From contig CM052358.1 in the NCBI GenBank assembly GCA_028551475.1, forward strand, positions 28,670,853-28,734,852: a stretch of DNA of 64,000 nt. Reading direction: 5' to 3'. Under the pieces are notes generated by a model. It did no database searches. It saw only the letters and a list, made by a program, of their open reading frames with translations, and was not told the origin of the DNA. A program made the position numbers and the translations under genes. How positions within the stretch are numbered: position 1 is the stretch's first letter; each line of letters opens with the position of its first letter. Below, one piece after another: positions 51,507 through 60,981 of the stretch. Source of the DNA: Casuarina equisetifolia. Taxonomy: Eukaryota > Streptophyta > Magnoliopsida > Fagales > Casuarinaceae.

Positions 51507-52908
51507 TCTGCATTAAATCAAAAGTGATCAATTAACCTTGTCATCAGGAAAACGAGTGCATTTATATATTTTTTTTCTTTTTTCTTTTTTGCTAGGTAAA
51601 AATTCGGACTTATAGTATGCAGTGTTGAACCCAAAACCTAAATCCTACGCAACCAATAGCCACTAGACTACTGGCCTGATAACAGGAAAACAAAAACCCC
51701 ATAGATCCAAGGCATTTACTCCGTCTGCTGTCATGATCACAACCGAAAATTCAACTTTATCTTATTCCAGTATCAGGATTAAATAGTTACACAAAAAAGA
51801 ACTAGAAAAAGAGAGGAAAGGACTGCCTCCACAAAAAAGGATGAAATCTTAATAGAGGATATTAAAATCAAGGGTCATACCATTGCTGGTTCTTCCTGAA
51901 CTCAGTAAGCACTGGATATATGTTCTCAAAAGCTGTATAGGTCTCATCCCTCACCTGAAGATTGAAATACGAAACAATGATCCTCAGATCACCAACAAAA
52001 TTGACAAAATCTGGGAAGGGAGAACGAAAAAAGTCTAGTAATATCACCTTCGCTCCTGTAAGAACAATTTTCCCTGATACAAAAATAAGCAGCACAATCT
52101 TTGGTTGTTTCATTCGATAGATCAATCCTGGGAAAAGCTCTGGCTCATACTGACCACAAGAAAGAAACACGAGTCAATTCAGGATTTACCATTTTCTGGT
52201 TCATAACAATGCGCTCTAGGACATATGTATGTATATGAGTGCATCTATGCTCACATGCACTTACGTTTGTGTTGATATAGAGTATTAATATAAGATAGAA
52301 CATAAAAACCACAAGACAGGGTTAATCTCTACAATGCCTTTGAAGGAGATTCTCCTCTTATTGGCACTTTAATGCTCAGAGTGGGAGGGACACCATAAGG
52401 AGACACTCTTTTTCTGGTAAATACTTGCAACAATTCACAAAAGAACACAAAATATGGCACATCGATGCCATAACTCATGGAAAAAAAAAAAAGGAAAAAA
52501 AGAAGACCCATTAATAGCCTTGACCTTTAAAAGAAAGAAAACCAGGGAATTTCTCCAAAGACAACTTTTTCGCTTGGAAAGTAAATGGTGCAATTCAAAG
52601 AAAAATACCATATAATGGATCTCACATTTAAGAGAAAGATCACAAGGAAAACGCCTAGAAGACACTTTTTCTGGTATGTGTATGCTACAGTTCAGGAAAA
52701 GCACCCGGTAATTGCTATGACATTTAAGCCTGAAAAAGCACTTACACTTGAAAAAGCACCGTGGGAATATGCAAGTCCTTCAAGCCTGATGGGGAATTTA
52801 ACATCACATGAACCAACTATGTTCTGAATCTTGAAATCCTACAACAGCAGAAACACTCATGTTAGACAAATTGTAACATTTTGTGTAGATGCCTCTGTCT
52901 CTGCGCAC

Positions 52909-52979
<71 letters not shown>

Positions 52980-54899
52980 TACCTTGAACTTAGCAGGAAA
53001 ACCAAGTTTCTGAATAATTCGAGCATACTGAAAAATACAGATTTCTATATAAGATTGGGAAAAAGAAAAGAAAAGAAAACTATGTGGCTCTTATAGTTTG
53101 GTCCTCCATGGTTTCACCATGTAGTGAAATTACAGATTTTATGATGGTAGCCATTTTTCTACATTTCATAAACGGCCTGTATCTAAAACCTTATGCAACT
53201 ACGACAATTTGACAAGGCATCCATTACCTTTCGTGCAGCCAACTTTGACTGGTGTTCACTCTTAGCTCCTGTACAAACCTACACATTATGATAACATGTC
53301 AGTATGCACAAAGAATATATTCTATAAAGCAAAAACAACTGAAGACGCCTGTTACATTTAACTGTTCAGTGTAGCAAGCTTTCATAGAATATTCGCAATT
53401 CAAAACCAGCTAAAATATTGAACTCATTTAACTAAAAGAGAGAAACAGAAATAACTGAGCCTCACTCATCCATAAGTTCTGTGCTAGAATTTTGCTGCAG
53501 AAGAAATACCAACAAATTGATATCGTACCACCCTAGACTAATTCAGAGAGAGAGAGAGAGGACCAACACTTCAACAGTAACAACCAAAATAAATCCAGCA
53601 CATAAAAACAGCATATAAAGAGACATGTTATAAGTAAGAAACCACCAGATGATTTGGGTAAACTTACCATCTTCCCAGAAGCAAAAATCAATGCTGTGGT
53701 TTTTGGTTCTCTTATTCTCATAATTACAGCAGCAAAACGCTGCAAGAATATCAGAAAAGTAACATTTAAATGGTGCACAATTCTATCTGATACAAGGAGC
53801 AAGCATAAGCTGCAGAAGTGAAGAACTTCACAGCCACCAATATGAAACAAAAAACGACCAAGAGAGGGAAAAAGAGAGGTATCTCCACAGTCACATACCT
53901 TCGGATTGTATTCAGCATTACGAGCTTGCAATGCAATAGCTTTAAGATCTAACTTGCAATCCAAATTGACTGTTGACACAATATTCCTGAATGGCTAACA
54001 GTGCCTTGTTAATCTATAATGACTAACATAAAAAGGAAAACTCATTTACAGTGCTAAGCTTTGGTTTGTGCTTATACATAACAACTGAATATGAACAGAT
54101 AACCAATCCCAAGTAAAAGAACCATGTTTCTGGCAGCACAAATTCTTTCAATCAATATGTACCAAATTATTCAGAAAACAATCAAACGCATATGACATCA
54201 CCAACTCCTGAGACGCATTTAGAGACTAGATTGTTTTGCAAAATATAGCTCAGAGCACACACCAAGGACCAGACAAAAAAGGCATCAAAATCTCTAAAGC
54301 CCACTTATCGCTCAAATCACAGCCCTGGCATATCACAACTTTAAAACCATCTCATGGGAGTTCATTGTATTTGTATGATAATGCTACAGGATCATATCCT
54401 GATACAAGTATGTGCCGTTTTACGATCAGTGACAACATTTACATAACAAAATCAACTCTCTCAGTTTTCCTGTTTCACAAGGAGACATGTCATCACTGTT
54501 TTCCCAAGACACAGACATGCTCTATATTTGTGGTGTAAACCGACCCGCATCAGAACGCCATATCATTTAATTGTTAGACACACAGTACCCACCACAAATT
54601 ATTGATCTCCGGACTTCAAGAAAAGTAATCTAGCCCATTACATCATAACAAAGCCTATGATTTCACCATCGTCGATTGACATTAGCAACGCCTTCCAGGT
54701 CTTAACAACAATTAACCAACATCCGGGTTTTACGTTTTCGTGATTATCCCCAAATCGCAGCCAACCGACCAAACAGGTGGTACGCACAATCAGAGAGTTA
54801 CATATTCATAGGGACTCACTGTAGGGTGGGCACGATCCCAGAAGGATGCTTCTTGAGATCTACGGGTTGGCTCCCTTCCAAGCCTCCTTGATCAGCCAT
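51507..54899 (-). CDS. TBP: TATA-binding protein (TBP)
   Basis: The general transcription factor that binds TATA boxes as part of TFIID, in the nucleus. Coding segments: 54899-54820, 53986-53899, 53739-53668, 53278-53228, 53027-52983, 52838-52746, 52149-52048, 51954-51881 and 51507. They total 606 bases, 201 residues, the usual plant length. The N-terminus reads [15 protein letters not shown]. Both saddle repeats are complete: [21 protein letters not shown] and [19 protein letters not shown]. Every junction is GT-AG and in phase. The stop is split: TG at the end of the eighth segment plus A at 51507 after splicing gives the normal end KNQQ. Without that splice the frame would add WYDP before a stop. 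Partial copies lie at 24.9 and 41.7 kb. Confidence 0.97.
51560..51683 (-). mobile_element. tRNA-derived SINE-like element in the last TBP intron
   Basis: On the minus strand, TAGTCTAGTGGCTA resembles a Pol III A box and GGGTTCAAC a B box 35-40 bases later. An A-rich tail follows near 51570-51590. The arrangement fits a plant tRNA-derived SINE. It lies between 51508 and 51880, inside the intron that separates the two parts of the TBP stop codon. Confidence 0.55.
52911..52976. repeat. (TG)n(AG)n microsatellite in a TBP intron
   Basis: A GT run followed directly by a GA run, in the intron between the coding segments at 53027-52983 and 52838-52746. Confidence 0.95.
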
Positions 54900-55515
54900 T
54901 CCTCACGAATTCTTTACCTCTATAAAACCACCCAAACGAATAACAGATTTAAAAATCACCCCATCAAACCCGAAACAGTACGGTTGCTTACAATCATCCA
55001 AAAAAGAATGACAAAACCCATATTCCAGAAAACCAAAATTTTCCGTGTTCAGATCAGCTCAACCAAACAAAAAATTTCATCTCCGTAACAAGATTTACAA
55101 GAAAAAAGAAAAATAATCTTTACAAACATTGTTGTGTAAAGAAATCGTTTCAAGTTCAATTCGAAAAACACAGCACCCAAATGGAGGTGGAAGCGCGAAA
55201 ATGAAAGCGAAGAGGTTGTCGGACTGCAGGATCTGGGGAGAGAAGGAGGAAATAGAAAGAGATCGGACCTTCTCCGCTAGAGAAAGAGAAGCTAGGGTTA
55301 TGCCTGAGGTTGAGAATCACAGATCCAGAGAAGGAATTGGAACCGGGAGCGGGAAGAATTTGAAAAAGGAAGTGTTTTATATGTTCTTAGAGGCTTTATA
55401 GGAGATTTGTATCTGGGAGTGTAAGAAGTTTGGTCTGAGAAAAGAGAGAGAGGAGGAGGATTTTGAGAGGCTGTGGAAGGATCTGGAGTGCTGGGTTGCG
55501 TTGCGGATGGGTCTT
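54900..55515 (-). other. TBP 5' leader region
   Basis: C/T-rich sequence on the minus strand between the TATA box and the start codon, as expected for a plant 5' UTR. An intron in the leader is possible but not resolved. Confidence 0.5.
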
Positions 55516-55537
55516 TCTATCGCCCTACACCCCCTCC

Positions 55538-55545
55538 TATTTATA
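55538..55545 (-). promoter_or_regulatory. TATA box of the TBP gene
   Basis: TATAAATA on the minus strand, followed by GGAGGGGG. It predicts a transcription start near 55510. A CCAAT-type motif (plus strand CCCATTGGCCAATCACG, 55651-55667) lies about 110 bases upstream. Confidence 0.7.
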
Positions 55546-55715
55546 CTTCCCTATACTAGCCTCTCGTGGTCTCCTGGTCAACTAGGCACGTCGGGGGTAT
55601 TCCTGGAATCTGAGATGGGTTTGCTGTTCCGAGTCCTTATGGGTTCTGCTTTCCCATTGGCCAATCACGCACCGCCACGATCCACAAGTCCACGGCGCCA
55701 TTCTTTCCCATTAGA

Positions 55716-56856
55716 GACTACATTGGAAACCAAAAGTCATTTGGGATTTAAAGGACTTCTCAATGTAGAGGTGGTATTTAAGATCATAAGTTCAATAGGT
55801 TATGTGTTTATCATTAGAGGTTTAAGTGGGCATGATATTAGGAGAATTAAGGATGTGTTGGATAAAGGCTATTGAAACAATAGGATAATTAAAAGAACGT
55901 ATTCTTATATTAAATTAACTTTTTGAGTTGAATTTTAGGCATGTAACACTATGTTTTTTATAAATTACACATTATAGTCAATGAAGTGTGAATTTAGTTA
56001 TTAGCTATTTATTAGTAAAATTTCATTTAGATTAGGTTAGAATTAGTTGTTAGTTAGAATAATTTTTATTTTTTTTTGAATTGGATTGGAGTCCATTATT
56101 TAAAACTATAAAAGTTAATTGTAGAGACAATTTTTGAATCAATGAATTAGTATTTCTATATTTAAAAGTGTTGGTCAACCAGCTAGCTCGGGGAATTCAT
56201 GGAATCCGTGATGAGTTTGCCATTTGCCCAATCCCGCACGGCCACGATATGAAAGTCCACCATGCAATTCTTGCCTATAAAAAAACACATATTTGTCTTC
56301 TACCGTGATGAAGTCTTTCATCCGACGCGCTCGGTTTCGACCAATGGGGGCTTGCGAAGGTGCACTTAGGATTTTTTTATTTATCCGACTCGTTATTGGA
56401 CCAATTAACTCTTAATCGTCTTCTCACTAAGCTATTGCTTTTTAAAATATTATAAACTATATTTAAATGTGAATTGAATTATATGATTCATTTTATTATT
56501 CCATTAATAATGATATAGGCTTGATGATTCCACTGTGCAATTAGAGTAAGAGAGCATGTAAAAATAATGATTGTCATTGATTTGACATTATTCTTACACA
56601 TACAAGAGTTACTCTTTCTTAATATTTTTTTCTTTTAAGAAATATGGATAATATCTTAACAAATGTTATTAATATTAACATGATTAAGTATAATTATCAT
56701 ATTTTAAATAATAAAAAAGATAGGGTATAAACGTACATATATAAAGACATAATGTTTATATCTTAAGTTGTTATGTAAAAAGAAAATAAAACTAGAAATA
56801 CATTGGATAGTACAAAAATTCTATTTCTATTACTATTTGAGATCTTCTATTGCGAA
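55716..56856. other. AT-rich DNA with a degenerate copy of the TBP promoter
   Basis: The segment at about 56170-56285 (TGGTCAACCAGCTAGCTCGG, GCACGGCCACGATATGAAAG) resembles 55575-55700 (TGGTCAACTAGGCACGTCGG, GCACCGCCACGATCCACAAG) of the TBP promoter. No gene is recognised in the rest. Confidence 0.5.
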
Positions 56857-56966
56857 CTTAGAATAAAATGATTAGCACTTGCAACGAGTCCTCACACATG
56901 GACTCAAGGTTCTTAGAATAAAATGATTAGCACTTGCAACGAGTCCTCACACATGGACTCAAGGTT
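56857..56966. repeat. Perfect 55-bp tandem duplication
   Basis: Two identical 55-base units, each beginning CTTAGAATAAAATGATTAGC and ending ACTCAAGGTT. The lack of any difference suggests a recent event. Confidence 0.95.
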
Positions 56967-57394
56967 CTTCACACATTTTAAAACTTAGTTAGGTCTTCTT
57001 CTTGCAAGCATGAAGAAGGAAGTGTTGTGTCACATGCAAACATAGCTGATTTAGTATTAGGCTTATGAAATTCAAGAGGCTAATGACTTCTAAAAATATA
57101 TTAAATCTTTCTTTCTACTTATTTTTACAAGTAGGAAAAAGCTAGTTTCATTTAGAGAAAAACATGAACCTCGTGGCCAAGTTTATTAATTCACTAAAAT
57201 TGTCGGTGCAAGCACTGGTGGCTTCCTTATATTCTATCATTTCTTCCCCATACAAATCCCACCTTTTCTAGTCATTCCTTGATACACAAAAGGGAAAACA
57301 AATTGTGAGTTTCTATGTCACTTGCATGACATACCCCTCCCACAAGCACAATCTTGTTATATGTGTTGGATATTGATTAACGGGGGTGTCTCCC

Positions 57395-57478
57395 TTGGCC
57401 TACTAGTAAAAGTGCCAAGCACCCTTAACTTGTTCATCCAACTGGGTAAAAAATAATAATTTTTTTTTAAAAAAATGG
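57395..57478 (+). mobile_element. SINE-like remnant
   Basis: TTGGCCTACTAGTAAAAGTG resembles a tRNA-type A box region, and CAACTGGGTAAAAAATAAT ends in an A/T-rich tail. It is short and diverged; the B box is weak. Confidence 0.35.
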
Positions 57479-59470
57479 ATATTTATTAACCAAATAAAGG
57501 GGGTTTAATTGAGTTTTATTTATTTATTTCTATATTTAAGATTTTCTTTTAAATAAAGCAAAATAAACAAATCTCAAAGGAAATACAAAAATGTTCAAGT
57601 AGTTTAGTCTTTAGATTTACATTTACCCCTCATTACCAATAGCAAGGACCTTTATTAAAATATGAGACTACCTTTTCAGATTTAGCATAGCTAAATTTCT
57701 ATTTGTGGAATAAAAATTCTTACAATATACCTTCAACCCACAACAATTAATTCACTTGGCTTGCACAAAACACACAAGTCATACTTGGCTTAATCACAAA
57801 CAATTTAAGCCACACACGGCTTAAACACAAAGTGCATTAAGCTAAAACCAGCTCAACACACCTTCACTTTAGAGCTACATACTACTATAACCATAATACA
57901 AATTACAAAACCATTTCGCTTCTTGCAAGGAACTAGCGTTGAAAACAAATTCTTGATTTAATCATCACAATATAGGCCACTTGATGGCAATGCAGGTATC
58001 AAAATCTCTAATTTCACGAATCAAAATATGTTGGATTCTAAATCAAGCAGTACGGTTTGTGAAAATCACAACTACAATAATGCAAATCATCAATTTGTTC
58101 TAAGACAAAACAGAGATTAATTGCATTCAAGAGCATCCAATATTCTCACACCGCAACACAATCAACCAGTTTAGAGATAGGAGACCGCAGAGGTTAAATA
58201 CAGAGATTATCAATTTTATGCAAACAAATTTTCCACAACAAAAAACCTTTCAAGCTCACTCAACTTTCACTTTTCTCCAGTGTGTGTTTGTTTTTCGGTA
58301 CCTCATATGGAGCCCTAGATTGCTTATTATAGAGCTAGAATAAAAATTAATTGGGGGGAAACGATCACTTACCATGTAGAACAAAAACCCCCTTAAAAAA
58401 TCTTACGATTTTCTTCCCAAAATCCCTTCGATTTCATCATTAGATTGTGCACTGAAAATGGAAAACTTTTCAAGAGCCAAAATAGAGAGAAAAACTGTTT
58501 ACCTTTTCCTTAACACACAAGGCTGTCCATTATTATATTTGATATAGTAATTGTTAGCACGCAAAGTTTCCTTTAAATTTAATCCTTTCAAATTAATCTT
58601 TTATATTCAAAACCAATGATTAATATCTTCATAAAACCTTTCGTTTTAGAAAGACTCATGAAATGTTGGGACGGTGCATTTCATAAAATAGTCATTAGAT
58701 TGATTTTTTTGTATTAAGACCGTTTCACATCTTTTTGGCACAAGATGGATATTAAATAATATATGTACGTATAATTTTCAGATATAACCAACATCAAAAC
58801 ATATTCAACAATATATTATTTTTCTTCCTATTCTAGTGAAGTCCCAATGTCCAAATACTTGCATAGTAAATCTTTATCACAATTAAAGCAAGCTTCAATG
58901 GAAGTACTCCATGTAAATGTGAAACTCCATGTTCATTGGTAACATCCTTTCTTTGGCTGTCGGCAAAGGTTCGATATCCTTTCTCGTGTTCTGGACAACC
59001 TTGGTTATCGATAAGTCAACTATGAGCTAAGGCATATAAATATGATTAACAATATACTTTTGTTTGATGCATGAATTAAAACCTTAAATTCTCCTTGCTT
59101 TCCAGGGATCAGTCATGCATTTACCAAATCAGACTCCGATCATGGTTCTTTCCTAATATTTCCTCCCAGAAATTAGAATTCCCTCTTTTGCAGATTCTTA
59201 AAGACCCAATTTTGTGCCATAGAGTTCAACTAAGATGATTTCGTTTGCCCCTCACGCCCGCTTGATTTGAAGTGGCCACAGAAGCACAGATTTTTAATTT
59301 ATGCAACCAGAACACAAGATTTAAATTTTCAAGCACGGGTTTGCCAAATACTTCTCGAAAGGATGCATCTAAAGATTGAAACTTGAGACCCCATTCGAAT
59401 CATTTTCATCAAAATCATTCAAAGTTCCTCCTGTGCCCAAGCAAAAAACGATTGGGTTTGATGACAAAGA
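57479..59470. other. AT-rich intergenic DNA, no gene seen
   Basis: No recognisable coding region. Part of it may be the 3' end of the snoRNA transcript. Confidence 0.4.
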
Positions 59471-59475
59471 GAAAA

Positions 59476-59568
59476 GGAGGCCTCAGAGATCTTGGTGGAT
59501 AAGATTCATCAGATGGGATTGTTTCCCATCAAGAGTAGCAAATATCGTTTCTTACATCACCGGCCTCC
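59476..59568 (-). ncRNA. U24: Box C/D snoRNA U24
   Basis: 93 bases. A perfect 7-bp terminal stem (GGAGGCC with GGCCTCC) brackets a C box GTGATGT (59560-59554) and a D box CTGA (59486-59483). Upstream of the D box, CCACCAAGATCT is complementary over 12 bases to 25S rRNA AGATCTTGGTGG. The fifth base from the box faces C, matching the known U24 target (yeast 25S C1437). The first guide, ATATTTGCTACT, is complementary to the adjacent AGTAGCAAATAT (yeast A1449/G1450). Both guides and their order are those of U24 in yeast, animals and plants. It directs 2'-O-methylation in the nucleolus with fibrillarin. The internal D' box is non-canonical (TTGA). Confidence 0.92.
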
Positions 59569-59658
59569 GATGTTTATAGTCACTCATGCAAAAGAAAAAC
59601 AAGAAAAACCAATTCACAAAAACCAAAACCAGAAAAAATGAAAGGGGAAATCGGATAT

Positions 59659-59751
59659 GATGTTGTCAGAAGTAGCTGGTTGTGACGCCATTTACTTTGT
59701 AGATCAAAGTATCAGTGGGAATCCGTCTGATTTTTCTCATCATTCAACACC
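59659..59751 (-). ncRNA. Box C/D snoRNA, predicted 25S guide
   Basis: 93 bases with a 7-bp terminal stem (GGTGTTG with CAACATC, one G-U pair), a perfect C box ATGATGA (59743-59737), an internal CTGA (D'), and a D box CTGA (59669-59666). The guide AACCAGCTACT (59681-59671) is complementary over 11 bases to 25S rRNA AGTAGCTGGTT. The fifth base upstream of the D box pairs with the A of AGTA. From memory, that is the adenosine methylated with yeast snR60 (A817 in yeast numbering). I find no rRNA match for the D' guide. It lies about 90 bases upstream of U24 on the same strand, so both probably come from one precursor. Confidence 0.82.
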
Positions 59752-60133
59752 ATAAACGCATCCTTAAAAAGCATAATACTTTTGAAAACGAAAGAGAAAA
59801 AGAAGAAGAAGAAGAAGAAGAAGAAGAATGTATCTGCCTCGTCACCGATATCCTACAAGAGAGAAAGGATGGTCGGAGCTAAAGGCAGAGCCACGCGCAC
59901 GGACTAGATACGCGCAGCAAGAACTTCCATATTGCCTAATGATAGATTCCATGACCCCCCAGAAAATCTGATCACAGAATTGCAATATCAGGCGAAAAGG
60001 CGATCAAACACAGATACTGGCAGAAGAAGAAAAGCGATAAAACCAGAAAGACGAAACATTTTGAAAGGGATTTTGAAGCCAGGGAGCCATCGCCGGCGGA
60101 GTTGCCAGGAATGAAGAAGATCTGCCGTTCCTC

Positions 60134-60293
60134 CTTTTATAGAGGAACTAGATACCAAGAGAAAAGAAGAAACCCTAGAGATTGATTGAAGGCAGCGGCG
60201 CTGAGGTGATACGCAGGAGCTTCCTTAGGTATTGCAAGGACTTGGGCCAGAGGCCTTGAAGCTTGAATTTAAGGCTTTTTCCCAATCTGGGCC
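60134..60293 (-). promoter_or_regulatory. snoRNA-unit promoter: site II, telo-box, TATA box
   Basis: Reading the minus strand downstream, TGGGCC site II elements (plus strand 60288-60293 and 60243-60248) come first. A telo-box AAACCCTA (plus strand 60170-60177) and a TATA box TATAAAAG (60141-60134) follow. This combination is known from plant ribosomal-protein and snoRNA genes. The first snoRNA begins about 380 bases downstream, and no long reading frame intervenes, which fits a Pol II snoRNA precursor. Confidence 0.7.
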
Positions 60294-60299
60294 TTCATT

Positions 60300-60981
60300 T
60301 TTCTTCAGAAGCTACAGTAATTTCGTGGAAATTGGGAATTTTAATTTTTCAGTACAAATAAACGTATTTTATTTGTACTAAAGTATAAATGGATTGATGA
60401 GAATTCAAATATTAATGATATTCAAATAAAATGAATTCACATTTAACCCTCAGGAAAAATGGTAAAAGAATTAATGCATTTTTCAAGTTCATACCACAGG
60501 ATTATTACAAACTCTTATGGGAACCTATAGTGGGCTTAAGCTTATGAAGTCCCAAATTAGTGGTTATGATTTAGTTACCATAGATTTATAGGTTTTCTAG
60601 AGGCTTTGCAATGAAATAGACATGTCCCATCCACACATACAAGAGAGAGCCAGGTTACCACAGAAGGAGGAAAGACAATATTAGAAACCTTTTACAGGTT
60701 TAAAATTCAACATTATCATATACATGAAAATCCTTCTTTCTCAGCTACTATTACAACATTGCCTGCAAAGACCTTCCCCTTCCTTTTTTTAGAACTTCTA
60801 ACCCAGAATGCAGTGCTACTCCTAAAGAGAGACAAAATCGGTTTGTCTAGGGGTTTCCAACATCCGCATGCGAAATCATTACTCCTCGAGACTTTCTTTG
60901 GTCTGCTATTGAATGTAGGAGCTTCCATGATGTCAAGAAACAGGGAGTAACTGAAACAACTAAAATTCATCCAGTAACCGA
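60300..60981. other. Intergenic and presumed 3' UTR of the NusB-like gene
   Basis: No gene is seen. The part next to 60981 is likely the 3' UTR of the minus-strand gene. Confidence 0.45.

Noticed and set aside
55501-55875. Plus-strand frame of 124 codons
   Set aside because: It covers the TBP promoter on the other strand; it has no family resemblance and contains the TATA and CCAAT-type motifs.
59390-59450. Possible third C/D snoRNA (TTGATGA near 59410)
   Set aside because: No D box with a matching terminal stem was found downstream.
59376-59579. Plus-strand open frame of 67 codons
   Set aside because: It is antisense to the U24 snoRNA; its openness is explained by the RNA gene, and no protein family is recognisable.
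59640-59760. C/D snoRNA on the plus strand at the same place as the second snoRNA
   Set aside because: A CTGA and an ATGATGT exist on that strand, but the terminal stem is poor. The minus strand has perfect boxes, a 7-bp stem and an rRNA match.
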